DNA of 64,000 nt from AP-15 sp963750195. GTDB lineage: Bacteria > Pseudomonadota > Alphaproteobacteria > ATCC43930 > CGMCC-115725. Numbering within the stretch: the stretch's first letter is position 1; the number at the start of each line of letters is the position of its first letter. The notes beneath the pieces were generated by a model that saw only the letters and a list, made by a program, of their open reading frames with translations, was not told where the DNA came from and made no database searches. Positions 28,075-37,673 of the stretch are shown here, in pieces. Location of the stretch: assembly GCA_963750195.1 (NCBI GenBank), contig CAVVPS010000017.1, forward strand, positions 62,001-126,000. The letters are read 5' to 3'. The position numbers were made by a program, and so were the translations under genes.

Positions 28075-28937
28075 CGGCGGATCCCACGCAGGACCCCGGA
28101 CAGAAAAGCCACAAGGAAATCGGTTTTGCCGAGCCCGACCCGGGCGGCCAGCGGGTCGCCGCGACGCAGGCGGCGCAACAGGCGCGCCGCCAGCTCGGTG
28201 ATAACCGCGCATTCACAGCGCAAACCCGGCGCCGCGACGCGCGGCGACAGCCCGCGCGCGGCGTCGACGAGATCTGAGGCCCGGTCGAGCAGGGTGTCGA
28301 ACACCCGGCGAAGCGCCGGGCTCGATTGCTCCGCCGTCAGCGCTGTGACGTCGGTTCCGATAGCGGCAAGATCGGCCGTCGGCAGGTAGACCCGGTCGAG
28401 CAGGCGGTAATCCTCGGCGCAATCCTGCAGGTGGTTGAGCACCTGCAATGCCGAGCACAACGCGTCTGAGGGGGGCCAGGTCTCGCGGCTTTCGCGATGC
28501 AGATCGAGCAGCTGCCGCCCGACCGGCGAGGCTGAATAGCGGCAGTATTCCATTAGCTCGTCCCAGTCCCGATAGCGTCGCTTCTCGGCATCCTGGCGGA
28601 AGGCGCGCAAAACGTCGTTGCAGTGCTGTACTGTCATGCTGGTCGCGGTCAGGCTTTGGCGCATCGCCGAAGCGGCTGGTGAATCGTCGCCCGGGGCGCC
28701 GCCAAGCACCGCCGCCATGCGGTCGAGCCGGCGGATTTTCTCGGCGGCGCAAAGCTCGGGGTTGTCGGCGATGTCGTCGGCGTTGCGGGCAAAGCGGTAG
28801 AAGGCATGGACATGCACACGCAAATCGCGCCGAATCAGCAAGGACCCGACCGGGAAATTCTCGCCGTCGCGCCATTTGCCCGATGGCGTCTCGACGATCT
28901 CGCGGTCTTGCGTCTCCGCCGCTGCCGCCGCAATCAT
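28071..28937 (-). CDS. hpnC: Hydroxysqualene synthase HpnC
   Basis: The 288-residue enzyme, homologous to HpnD, converts presqualene diphosphate to hydroxysqualene. It shows FARNADDIADNPE and LQVLNHLQDCAEDYRLLDRVYLP in place of the two Asp-rich motifs. The ATG at 28937 overlaps the hpnA stop as ATGA. Confidence 0.93.
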   Translation of the reverse strand: MIAAAAAETQDREIVETPSGKWRDGENFPVGSLLIRRDLRVHVHAFYRFARNADDIADNPELCAAEKIRRLDRMAAVLGGAPGDDSPAASAMRQSLTATSMTVQHCNDVLRAFRQDAEKRRYRDWDELMEYCRYSASPVGRQLLDLHRESRETWPPSDALCSALQVLNHLQDCAEDYRLLDRVYLPTADLAAIGTDVTALTAEQSSPALRRVFDTLLDRASDLVDAARGLSPRVAAPGLRCECAVITELAARLLRRLRRGDPLAARVGLGKTDFLVAFLSGVLRGIRR

Positions 28938-29935
28938 CCCAGGTATCCGTTGGCCGCAAACCATTCCACAGCATCGACGATAGCTTGGTGCGCCGGCCGC
29001 GGACGATAGCCGAGTTCGCGCGAGGCTTTCGCCGATGAAAAATACATCTTCTTTCTGGCCATGCGAACCCCGTCGAGGGTGGTAAAAGGCTCACGGCCGG
29101 TCACCCGCGCCATCAGCTCGGCTCCGACGGCGACCGCGAACGCCGCCGGGTATGGGATTTTGAGGCGTGGCGGCCGGCGGCCGGCGGCGCGTGCGACCTC
29201 GGCCAAGATCTCGGCCAGCGCCATGTTTTCACCGCCGAGAATATAGCGCTCACCGATCCGCCCGATCTCGGCCGCCGCGAGATGACCGGCGGCAACGTCG
29301 TCGACGTGCACGATATTGAGACCGGTGTCGACAAAGCCCGGCAGATGGCCCCGCGCGGCTTCGAGGATCAGCCGCCCGGTCGGCGTCGGCTTGAGGTCGC
29401 GCGGGCCTACCGGGGTCGACGGATTGACGATAACAGCGGGCAGGCCGCGCTCGCCGATCAGCTGGCGAACGGCCTCCTCGGCCTGGAATTTTGACTGCTT
29501 GTAAGGCCCGATCATATCGTCGAGCCGGCTCGGCGTCTCCTCGTCGGCCGACCCGCCGGGAACCAGACCGATCGTCGCGACGCTACTGGTATGGACGATG
29601 CGCTCGACACCGGCGGCGAGCGCTGCGGTCATCAGGTCGCAGGTACCGTCGACATTTGCGTGGAACATCGCAGCCGGGTCGGGAACCCACAGCCGATAAT
29701 CGGCAGCGACGTGGAACAGATATTGGCAGCCGGCGACCGCGCGGGCGAGGGATGGCAGGTCCTCCATCGCGCCCTCGGAGATTTCGACGGATAGACCGCC
29801 GAGGTTGCGGCGATCGCCGCCGGGGCGCGCAAGCGCCCGCACCTGATGACCTTTGAGCAACAGCGCGCGTGCGACGGCCGATCCGACGAACCCGGTTGCC
29901 CCGGTAACGAGGCACAAACCCGGCGAAAGGGCCAT
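28934..29935 (-). CDS. hpnA: Hopanoid-associated sugar epimerase HpnA
   Basis: A 333-residue NAD-dependent epimerase/dehydratase with a Rossmann motif GATGFVGSAVARALL and the YKQSKF catalytic pair. HpnA is found at the head of hopanoid clusters and is thought to act on the side-chain sugar. It is the first gene of hpnA-C-D-E-shc-G, all of which overlap or nearly touch. Confidence 0.92.
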   Translation of the reverse strand: MALSPGLCLVTGATGFVGSAVARALLLKGHQVRALARPGGDRRNLGGLSVEISEGAMEDLPSLARAVAGCQYLFHVAADYRLWVPDPAAMFHANVDGTCDLMTAALAAGVERIVHTSSVATIGLVPGGSADEETPSRLDDMIGPYKQSKFQAEEAVRQLIGERGLPAVIVNPSTPVGPRDLKPTPTGRLILEAARGHLPGFVDTGLNIVHVDDVAAGHLAAAEIGRIGERYILGGENMALAEILAEVARAAGRRPPRLKIPYPAAFAVAVGAELMARVTGREPFTTLDGVRMARKKMYFSSAKASRELGYRPRPAHQAIVDAVEWFAANGYLG

Positions 29936-29991
29936 CGTCTGCTATCCACCAGCTCGCAGCACTCTGGCCCCGGCAAGAGCCGACTCCGATG

Positions 29992-31947
29992 TCAACGCAG
30001 CGCGTCGAGCTTGTGTTGCACCAGCGCGCGCCGGCTGTCGGCCGGAGACAGTTCGTCTCGCAGCGTTGTCCAATAACTTGCCGCCCGGAAGCCGTCGCCG
30101 CTTTTAGCTGCGGCCAGACCCAGATACCACAGCGCGTCCGGCTCTTTGCCGTCGAGCGCATTGATCCGGGTCGCCAGATCGATGAGTTCGGGGCTCGGCC
30201 TGTCGTCTTTGGTCCCGACGGAAAGCGCATTCATATAGGCCTCGAGCAGCGGAAGATTGCCGGGGAATTGCGCGTTTCCCTGCTTGAGGGCGGCAAGCGC
30301 ATCCGCGGTACGACCGAGCCCCTGATAAGAACGGGCGCGTGCGATCCATCCCTGCGCGTCATCCGGCGCGGCACGCGGCAACGCTTCCGGCGCCCCTGCG
30401 CCGGCCGCCGCCGCCCGAGCGCGGGCAGCTCGCGCCTTGTCGGGCTCGCCGAGCACATCGTAGGCGTGGGCTAGCCGTGCCCAGCCTTCCTTGTCGTCCG
30501 GGTGCTGTTCGAGCCGTTGGGCAAGGCGCTCAACCATGCCGCGGATCATCGCCCGCCGCTGTTCTGGCGAAATGTCCCGGGCGGCGGCGACGTCCTGCAT
30601 GCTCGGGCCGGTCGGCGCCACGGCAGACGCGGCCCCGGCTGCCGGCCCGTTCGGCATCAGTTCGGCGAGGCTGTCCGCCACGGTTTGGCGCCACGGTGCG
30701 CCAGCCGGGGCGTCGGCCAGCAAGGCCCGCAATTTTTGCCTGGCCCCGACGCTGTCGCCATGCTGCAGCGCTGCCTCGGCGCTGTAATAGCGCGAGCGTG
30801 GATCATCCGGCGCCTTGGCGAACTCGGCCTCGGCGGCCGGCGTGACCGTGCCCTCGGCTTCGAGCAGCAAGACTTCGCCGAGCTCGGCGTGCAAGCCGGG
30901 TTCGCCGGGCGCCAAGGCGATCGCATGGGCGTAGGCCTCGCGCGCTTCGGCGAAGCGGTCGAGCGCAGCCAGGGTGCGGGCCAGCAGGGTCCAACCTTTG
31001 AGATCGCCGGGCGTCTGTTGCAAATGCGCCCTTATGCGGTCGGCTGCCGCGGCGAGTTCGGCCACGCCGTGGGGAATGGCGGCCTCGGTCGCGGCGCCAC
31101 GATCGATCGCCGACGGTGAGCCAACAGCAAAGTAGACGGCGATCGCGGCCGCCGGCAGCACCCCGGCAATGCCGATCGCCGCACCGATCCGCCAGAACGT
31201 TTCCGCTCCCCCGTCCAACGCCGCTCCCGCCCCGGCGTCGCCGCGCTCGGCCGCCGCCAGCATGCGCCGGGTGATCTCGGTGCGCGCCACAGCGGCCTGG
31301 TCGGGTGAAATACGGCCTTGAGCCAACTCGGCATCGGTCTCGGCGAGCTGCCGGCGAAACAGCGCGGCGACGGCTTCCTCGTCGCCACTGCCCGGCCGCG
31401 GGCGGTGGACGAGCGGGCGCAGCAAGATGGCCAGTGCCGCAAGGGTCAGGAACCCGGCGCCGATCCAGAACCAGACCATGCCCGATCGCTCAGCAATTCC
31501 GCGGCACGAGCGCTCTCTTCCCGAGTTCAGCTCGGGCAACGCTGCGTCGAAACGCCGCCAGCGCGCACGCAACAGCAGCACCCCTCCCGCCCCCAGCACC
31601 AATACCGGCGGCGCCAGCCATAACACCCAGGTCACCGGTGCGAACGGCGGGTCGAGCAGCACGAAAACGCCATATCGCGCGACGATGTAGTTCAGCACCT
31701 GCTGGTCGCTGTCGCCGGCGAGCAACCGCTTGCGCACCAGAACGCGCAGATCGTGGGCGAGGTCGGCGTTCAACTCGTCGATCGACTGGTTCTGGCACAC
31801 CAGGCAGCGCAATTCCTGGCTGATCGTGCGAGCGCGCGCCTCCAGTGCGGGATCGGCGAGCCGTTCGGAGGGTTCGACGGCCCAGGCTGCCACCGGCCCG
31901 ACCGCGATCAGCAGCAGCGCCGCCGCAAGCAGCAGCCTCGGCATCAT
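29992..31947 (-). CDS. ccmH: CcmH-CcmI fusion for cytochrome c maturation
   Basis: The 651-residue frame has a signal peptide, the CcmH redox motif LRCLVCQNQS, and a membrane helix near residue 110. Then comes a second part starting MVWFWIGAGFLTLAALAILLRPL that is CcmI-like with TPR repeats (DLKGWTLLARTLAALDRFAEA). E. coli has such a fusion, but most alphaproteobacteria have two genes. The junction reads PELNSGRERSCRGIAERSG, unlike typical CcmH, and another frame has a TGA 14 bases before the CcmI ATG. A frameshift that falsely joins two genes is therefore possible. It overlaps ccmF as ATGA. Confidence 0.85.
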   Translation of the reverse strand: MMPRLLLAAALLLIAVGPVAAWAVEPSERLADPALEARARTISQELRCLVCQNQSIDELNADLAHDLRVLVRKRLLAGDSDQQVLNYIVARYGVFVLLDPPFAPVTWVLWLAPPVLVLGAGGVLLLRARWRRFDAALPELNSGRERSCRGIAERSGMVWFWIGAGFLTLAALAILLRPLVHRPRPGSGDEEAVAALFRRQLAETDAELAQGRISPDQAAVARTEITRRMLAAAERGDAGAGAALDGGAETFWRIGAAIGIAGVLPAAAIAVYFAVGSPSAIDRGAATEAAIPHGVAELAAAADRIRAHLQQTPGDLKGWTLLARTLAALDRFAEAREAYAHAIALAPGEPGLHAELGEVLLLEAEGTVTPAAEAEFAKAPDDPRSRYYSAEAALQHGDSVGARQKLRALLADAPAGAPWRQTVADSLAELMPNGPAAGAASAVAPTGPSMQDVAAARDISPEQRRAMIRGMVERLAQRLEQHPDDKEGWARLAHAYDVLGEPDKARAARARAAAAGAGAPEALPRAAPDDAQGWIARARSYQGLGRTADALAALKQGNAQFPGNLPLLEAYMNALSVGTKDDRPSPELIDLATRINALDGKEPDALWYLGLAAAKSGDGFRAASYWTTLRDELSPADSRRALVQHKLDALR

Positions 31948-33935
31948 CCCGGATCTGCCGGTCGAGGGGCGATCGCCTGTACGGTGCGCGATCTCGGCAG
32001 CCGCATCCTCAGGCGTCGATCACTCAGCGAGACCAGCCCGCCGAGCGCCGCCAACACGGCGCCGAACCAGACCCACGGGACGAGCGGATTATAATACGCG
32101 CGCAGGATCCAACCGCCCTTTCCGTCAGGATCGCCGAGCGCCAGATAGAGATCGCCGAAGCCGTTGGTCGAGATCGAGGTGTTCGTCGTCATGCTGCGGG
32201 CGATCGGATACCAGCGCCGCTCGGGGTGGACCGTGAACGGGGCGCTGCCCGGCCGATCGACCACGATCTCGGCGCGCTGAACCTGGTAATTTTCGACATT
32301 ACCCTCAGTTACTCCGACGAAGTGCAGGGTACGGCCGGCGATTTGCAAATTGTCGCCTGCGCGCAAGGTCTCGATCCGCTCGCTGCGCCAGGCGATCGAG
32401 ACGGTCACTCCGGCGATCAAGACGCCGACGCCGAAATGGGCGATCGCGTAGCCCCAGGTGCCGCGCGGCAGATGGCGCAGGCGGCGCCACACGGTGCCTG
32501 GAGGCAGCTTTCCGAGTCCGGTGCGGTCGGCAAGATCGGCCAGCACGCCGAGCACCGCCCAGGCGGCGAGCGCCACTCCGGCAAGCGCCGCCGGGGATGC
32601 GGTGCGGTTGAACATAAACACGGCCAGCGGGGCGAGAAGCGCTCCGGCGAATGCCGGCGACAATCGGCGCAATGCCGCGCGCAAACTCCCGTGGCGCCAG
32701 GCGAGGACCGGGCCGATGACCATGGCGACAAGACCCGGTACGACGATTGGGACAAATGTCGCATCAAAATATTGCGGCCCGACCGACAATTTGGCCCCGC
32801 TCCAAACCTCGGCGAAGAGCGGGTAGAAGGTACCCAAGAACACCGTCGCCATACCGGCCGCGAGCAGCAGGTTGTTGAGCACCAGCGCGCCCTCGCGGCT
32901 TACCGGCGCGAATGGATTGCCGGCTTCGAGACCCGGCGCGCGCAACGCGTAGAGGATCAGGCCGCCACCGATCACAATCCCGACCAGGACCAGGATGAAG
33001 ACGCCGCGCGCCGGGTCGAGGGCAAAGGAATGGACCGAGGTCAGCACCCCAGAGCGCACCAGAAAGGTCCCGATCAGGCTCATGCCAAAGGTCATGATCG
33101 CCAGCAGCACGGTCCAGCGCTGCAACGTCTCGCGCTTTTCGACGACCGCGGCCGAATGCAGCAGCGCGGTGCCCAGCAGCCACGGCATGAACGAGGCGTT
33201 CTCGACCGGGTCCCACGCCCACCAGCCGCCCCAGCCGAGCACGTAATAGGCCCACCAGCTGCCCATCGCGACGCCGATCGTCAGCCCGCACCACGCGGTC
33301 AGAGCCCAGGGCCGGACCCAGCGGGCCCAGGCGGCGCCGACATGGCCTTCGATCAGCGCGGCGATCGCAAAAGAATAGGTGATCGAGAACCCGACATACC
33401 CGAAATAGAGAAACGGCGGGTGAAAGGCGAGGCCCGGATCCTGCAGCAACGGGTTCAAGTCGCGGCCGTCGGCCGGGACCGGGAACAGCCGCTCGAACGG
33501 GTTCGATGTCGCGATGATGAATAATAGCGTGCCAAAACCGAGCAGGCCCTGGATCGCCAGGGTGCGCGCGCGCAGGCTCGCCGGCAATGAGCGGCCGAAC
33601 AGGGCGACAAGGCCGCCGAACAACGCTAGCATGAAGACCCACAGCATCATCGAGCCTTCATGGCTGCCCCACGCGCCGGTCACCTTATAGAGCATCGGCT
33701 TCGACAGGCTCGAATTCTCGAAGACGTTGCGGACCGAGAAATCGGAGACGATGTGGGCGTGGAAAAAGACCGCGAAGGACAACGCTACCAGGCCCAGTTG
33801 CAGCAATGCCGCCGGCCGCGCCAGATCCATCAATGCCCGGCTGCGCGACGCGGCGCCGATCAGCGGCGCCGTTCCCTGCACCGCCGCGACCAGCAGCGCC
33901 AGGACCAGCGCGAAATGGCCGATCTCTACCAGCAC
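31944..33935 (-). CDS. ccmF: Heme lyase subunit CcmF
   Basis: A 663-residue multipass membrane protein that, with CcmH, attaches heme to apocytochrome c. It carries WGSHEGSMMLWVF and the tryptophan-rich WGGWWAWDPVENASFMPW, with conserved heme-ligand histidines. It starts at GTG. The next gene is ccmH/I; the usual ccmG does not lie between them. Confidence 0.95.
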   Translation of the reverse strand: MLVEIGHFALVLALLVAAVQGTAPLIGAASRSRALMDLARPAALLQLGLVALSFAVFFHAHIVSDFSVRNVFENSSLSKPMLYKVTGAWGSHEGSMMLWVFMLALFGGLVALFGRSLPASLRARTLAIQGLLGFGTLLFIIATSNPFERLFPVPADGRDLNPLLQDPGLAFHPPFLYFGYVGFSITYSFAIAALIEGHVGAAWARWVRPWALTAWCGLTIGVAMGSWWAYYVLGWGGWWAWDPVENASFMPWLLGTALLHSAAVVEKRETLQRWTVLLAIMTFGMSLIGTFLVRSGVLTSVHSFALDPARGVFILVLVGIVIGGGLILYALRAPGLEAGNPFAPVSREGALVLNNLLLAAGMATVFLGTFYPLFAEVWSGAKLSVGPQYFDATFVPIVVPGLVAMVIGPVLAWRHGSLRAALRRLSPAFAGALLAPLAVFMFNRTASPAALAGVALAAWAVLGVLADLADRTGLGKLPPGTVWRRLRHLPRGTWGYAIAHFGVGVLIAGVTVSIAWRSERIETLRAGDNLQIAGRTLHFVGVTEGNVENYQVQRAEIVVDRPGSAPFTVHPERRWYPIARSMTTNTSISTNGFGDLYLALGDPDGKGGWILRAYYNPLVPWVWFGAVLAALGGLVSLSDRRLRMRLPRSRTVQAIAPRPADPG

Positions 33936-33962
33936 GTCACCGTTCCGGGGTCAGCGGCCAAA

Positions 33963-34142
33963 TTCCCGTGAACCGGGAAAATAACCGGGAAATCTGCGCA
34001 TTGGCCACTTTGCCGTGCTAAATCGCATTAAATCCGAGTTCCAAATCAGTCACTTCCGCAGGAGTTCCCGTGAGCACGGAACCGCGAATTCTTCCGACCG
34101 AACCGGGAAAGAATTCCGCAGAACCGGGAATACACGGGAATT
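33963..34142. repeat. Cluster of CGGGAA repeats upstream of ccmF
   Basis: Within 180 bases CGGGAA or its complement TTCCCG occurs about seven times, often as ACCGGGAA. The first pair forms the inverted repeat TTCCCG-N5-CGGGAA at 33963-33979, 28 bases before ccmF. Nothing in this 333-base gap looks like a gene. It may be an operator array or a remnant of an intergenic repeat. Confidence 0.5.
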
Positions 34143-34268
34143 ACCAAACACCCGCCAGACCCGGCGCTATCCGCTTCACCACCATCCATTCTGGCACGAG
34201 CATCCCCTCTATGCGAGCCATTATGCGGGCGAGATGTGGTCTGACGATGGCGAGCCCCCTGCCGCCGT

Positions 34269-35489
34269 TTATTCGGCGCCGTCGTTGAGCAGCATGCGGC
34301 CATAGGGCGCCAGCCCGGCCACGCGGCTCGCGGCGGTGTGGGTCAGCACGGTCATCACGTCGCGGCGGATCGAACCCAGCTCGTCATTGTCGTAGACCCA
34401 ACGGGCGCCGTCCAATTCGCACAGCCGGTCGATTGCCCAGCCGACCTGATGCTGTGCGTAGACCATGTCGCGGCGCGCGCGCAACGCCTCGGCCTCGGTG
34501 ATCCGCCGGCCCGAACTGACTTCGGCGGTGCTGGATTCCCGCCCGGTGTGCAGCAGCATCGTCGCCGCATCGATCGCGGCGGCGGCCTCGCCGAGCGTCA
34601 TCTGGACGAATTCGGAGTCGGCCAACCGCCTCACCCCGCGCGACACCCGGCCGGCGAATGACCGGCAGGCGACATCAAGGGCGCGGCGGCCGAGTGCCAC
34701 TGGCACCGGCGGCAGCGAATAGGAAACCAAGTAACCGCGCGGCGCCCGCAATACCGGATAGTCCGGATGGACCACGGCGCCCGGCGGCGTGCCGGCGAAC
34801 AGGTCGCTGACCATCACGACGCGGTGCTCGGGCACGAACACATCATGGAGGACCAGCGACTTCGAGCCGGTGCCGGCGAGGCCCAGGGTCTGCCAGTCGT
34901 CGACGATCTCGATGTCGGCGAACGGCACCAGCAGATAGGCATGGGTGCTCGGGTCGCCCATCTGCCCAAGGAACGCGCCGAGAATCGCCCATTGCGCATA
35001 ATCGCAGCCGCTCGAAAACGAGTAGCGGCCGCTGAGCCGCCAGCCGCCCGGCACGCGCTTGGCGGCGGCGCGCGGCGCCAGCGAGGACGCGGCGACCGCC
35101 TCGGGATCTGCGCCCCAGACATCGATCTGCGCCTGCTCAGGGTACTGAGCGACGATCCACTGATGCTCGGCCAAGACCGCATAGACCCAGGCCGAGGAGG
35201 CGCAGCCGTAAGTGAATTCCTCGACGATCCGTGAGAACAGGCTGAACCGCCCCTGCATGCCGCCGAACCGCCGCGGCTGCAGAATGCGCAGGATGCCCGC
35301 CGCGCGGTACTCGGCGATCGTCCTCGCCGGCAATTTCCGCGCCGCCGCCGCCTCCGGCGCTCGCTCGGCCAGAAGCGGGATCAGCGCCCGCGCCCGCTTC
35401 AACAGCGCGCGCTCGTCCTCCGGCAGCGCGCTGTCATCGCCGGAGATCGAGACTTGGTCACGGCGCGTCGTGGGGTTCGCACCAGGCAT
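34269..35489 (-). CDS. Flavin-dependent monooxygenase of the acyl-CoA dehydrogenase fold
   Basis: From the ATG at 35489 the product has 406 residues. It resembles HsaA/pigment-hydroxylase proteins: AGILRILQPRRFGGMQG, FTYGCASSAWVYAVLAEHQW, the flavin region WRLSGRYSFSSGCDYAQWAILGA, and LGLAGTGSKSLVLHDVFVP. Such oxygenases use reduced flavin from a partner reductase. No reductase is nearby. A degraded copy of its 5' end lies at about 41665-41734. Confidence 0.85.
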   Translation of the reverse strand: MPGANPTTRRDQVSISGDDSALPEDERALLKRARALIPLLAERAPEAAAARKLPARTIAEYRAAGILRILQPRRFGGMQGRFSLFSRIVEEFTYGCASSAWVYAVLAEHQWIVAQYPEQAQIDVWGADPEAVAASSLAPRAAAKRVPGGWRLSGRYSFSSGCDYAQWAILGAFLGQMGDPSTHAYLLVPFADIEIVDDWQTLGLAGTGSKSLVLHDVFVPEHRVVMVSDLFAGTPPGAVVHPDYPVLRAPRGYLVSYSLPPVPVALGRRALDVACRSFAGRVSRGVRRLADSEFVQMTLGEAAAAIDAATMLLHTGRESSTAEVSSGRRITEAEALRARRDMVYAQHQVGWAIDRLCELDGARWVYDNDELGSIRRDVMTVLTHTAASRVAGLAPYGRMLLNDGAE

Positions 35490-35960
35490 GCGTCGCCGTT
35501 GCCTCCGGTTCATGCATCTGGTTCAGCGTGCATCCGAGACGATGGCTACGCAAGAGGTCGTGAGGGAATACGTTGCTACTCGGCCTTATGGAATGATATG
35601 ACCCGGCGTCAGGCTGCTCGCCGCGCTGACGACGCGCGTCTTCAATCCGATCACACCCCGAAGCTGCTCACGCGAACCGGTTGGCTGGCCTCGGTTCGCT
35701 CCCTCTGCCAGCAGAGGGGTGCCTGCTCCCGACCCCTTTGCCGACGGTCGGTTCCGTCTACGGCGACGCGGGCCCATGCCTCACAGCCGACCTTGCCGGG
35801 GGGGGAAAGGTCAATGGCAAGGTCGGGCGGACAGCCGTCGTTCGCCGACGTCCGCGATCGATTTCGGCGCAGTCGTTGTTTCCGGAGACGGCCGCAGCCG
35901 AAGGAGCGTGATCAGATCTCGCTCGGTGAGCGCGTGCAGCGATTTGCCAATCGCGATCGC
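35490..35960. other. Gene-poor stretch of 470 bases
   Basis: This segment lies between the monooxygenase start and the end of thyX. Several short frames are open on both strands, but none shows recognisable protein features. I see no tRNA, CRISPR or clear transposase remnant. It may be the left junction of the inserted defence-like module. Confidence 0.4.
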
Positions 35961-36723
35961 CTACTTTCGATTGCTTTTCTGGGTAATGAATGGGATTTTG
36001 TCCGGGCCGGCTTCGTCCTGAAAATCGCTGACCAACGAAGGCGCTTCACGTACAAGCATCGCATAGATGAGGCCAGAGACTTGACGCATCTCCAAATCCC
36101 CCTCTGTTGCGCCGCGCAAGGACAAAAAGTGCCGCAGCGATCGCGCATTGGCTGTCACGACAATCTTTGTTCCTGTTGAGTTTGGCAACACACTGCGTGC
36201 GGCAGATCGAATCTGCGCGACTCCGCTCCCTGCTGTTGCGGCCTTGACCGCTCTCGGCCCCAAGCTGTGATTGTATCGTGTAATAGGCATTACGAGCGGC
36301 CTCAATAGCAGCACTCCACGCAGCAAAGGCGACCGGATTCTGCTCAAGGCCGGTCGGCATCAAAAATTCCGCCGCCGAATGGTCATAATACTGCTGGGAC
36401 AACTGACTGTATGAAAAGCCGATTCTGTGTCGTATCAATTGATGTGTCAAGGATCGAGAAACGCCATCCAGCAGGAACGTCCAACTAGCGTGTTCGAGGA
36501 CGCTATCGTGCCCCTGATCGATCAAATTCGCAATGTATGCGGCGTTATCGCGAGGCGACTGTCGCGCGCCAAACGACATATAACAAATGCGTCCAGCAAA
36601 CTCGACCACGCGCTCAGCATCGCTGACTTTAGTTTCCTGCCATATTACGCCCGTCTTGGCTAAAAAAGCTTGATATTCGTTAGTAAAATGAGGGCGTGAC
36701 AGTAGATAAAGCGAGGGCGTCAT
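35961..36723 (-). CDS. thyX: Flavin-dependent thymidylate synthase ThyX (frameshifted)
   Basis: ThyX makes dTMP from dUMP with FAD and NADPH. The first part has HDSVLEHASWTFLLDGVSRS and the signature RHRIGFSYSQLSQQYYD. After a switch near 36250 the second part has SAARSVLPNSTGTKIVVTANARSLRHFLSLRGATEGD in another frame. Merging them gives about 253 residues, typical for the family. The ATG shares one base with the stop of the DCD-like gene (TAATG), so the two are coupled. Its place after two dC/dU-nucleotide genes suggests it processes or protects the dUMP pool. The base composition is lower in GC than the flanks. Confidence 0.85.
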
Positions 36724-37541
36724 TACTTTGTACCTCCCGGCGGAATGGAAGCCTTAGGTAATGGCGCAAAATGGGCTTCTAGTTTCTGTAATCGCTGGTC
36801 AACACTGCTGAGATCAATCTTCGATCCGATCACATCAAGCTTCGCCTGTAGGCCGGCAATGTCCAGCTTCATCTGCTGCACGTTTATCCAATAGTTGAGT
36901 AGAAAGGCCAAAGCTCCGCCAGCGATCGCTGTTGCCAAGGGGATCCAAGCATTTCTCGCTTGTATACGCCAGCCCGCCTGCTCGATCGCCGCTCCAACGC
37001 GAGAATGAACATCGAGGAAATCAGGCGATAGCTTTGCCAACAGCTCTTCGTTGATCGGCGATGTCGTTGGATCAATAATAGGTTCCACCGCCGGCAGAGC
37101 GAACAACATAAGACGCACGATGCGTTGGCCCCGGTATAGCGTGAATACCTCCTTGCCCATGTTGATGACGGTAAGATGCAGCGGGCCTTGGTAGCCCGGA
37201 TCAACATGACCGGGATTAGTGGTCAGCAAGCCCGCCAGCGAAACCGCCGTCGAGGGCGGAAAGCCGATGGCTGCAATGTTCCCCGGCAGTCGCAGGCTCT
37301 CGGCAGTACGGACGACGGCGGTGTCGCCGGCCCTTAGTCCGTGCGCCTGCTTTCCCCGATCAGAGCCGCCCAGCTTCCCGTCAAGCACCCCGGGCAGAAA
37401 GATTTGACCGATGAAGAGGTCCAGGGATGCGCCTCGTACCGGCGAGTTCGGCGTACCCAGCCGACGAACGTCAAAGCCGTCAATTAGGGAAGGCCGTGCG
37501 CGTAACAAGTCTTCGATCTGTTGCCGGCCAAGGATTGACAT
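36723..37541 (-). CDS. DCD/dUTPase-fold protein with membrane helix and coiled coil
   Basis: Residues 1-155 follow the dCTP deaminase/dUTPase fold: MSILGRQQIEDLL, GASLDLFIG (38-45) and GHVDPGYQG (111-119). The glutamate essential for deamination (Glu138 of E. coli Dcd) is replaced by Thr124, while the Asp of dUTPase motif III is kept (Asp114). Residues 199-219 form one membrane helix, and 224-256 look like a coiled coil. It may hydrolyse or sense dUTP at the membrane. I chose the ATG at 37541 because the protein then starts like other DCDs. It is coupled to thyX. Confidence 0.75.
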   Translation of the reverse strand: MSILGRQQIEDLLRARPSLIDGFDVRRLGTPNSPVRGASLDLFIGQIFLPGVLDGKLGGSDRGKQAHGLRAGDTAVVRTAESLRLPGNIAAIGFPPSTAVSLAGLLTTNPGHVDPGYQGPLHLTVINMGKEVFTLYRGQRIVRLMLFALPAVEPIIDPTTSPINEELLAKLSPDFLDVHSRVGAAIEQAGWRIQARNAWIPLATAIAGGALAFLLNYWINVQQMKLDIAGLQAKLDVIGSKIDLSSVDQRLQKLEAHFAPLPKASIPPGGTK

Positions 37542-37673
37542 CAGCCAATATTCCCCGTTTCCTGGCGGTCGTGGGACCACAATCGCCCTTCAGAAGGCGG
37601 CGCCCGCTCGTTGGGCTGCTTCACTTTGCGAACTTGTGATCAAGATGGGGGCGCTGATGCGCCCAGGTTCGCC

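Noticed and set aside
31845..33524. 559-codon open frame on the plus strand
   Set aside because: It is antisense to ccmF and ccmH and shows only biased composition.
34070..34288. Short open frame in the CGGGAA repeat region
   Set aside because: Its translation is dominated by the repeat and shows no protein features.
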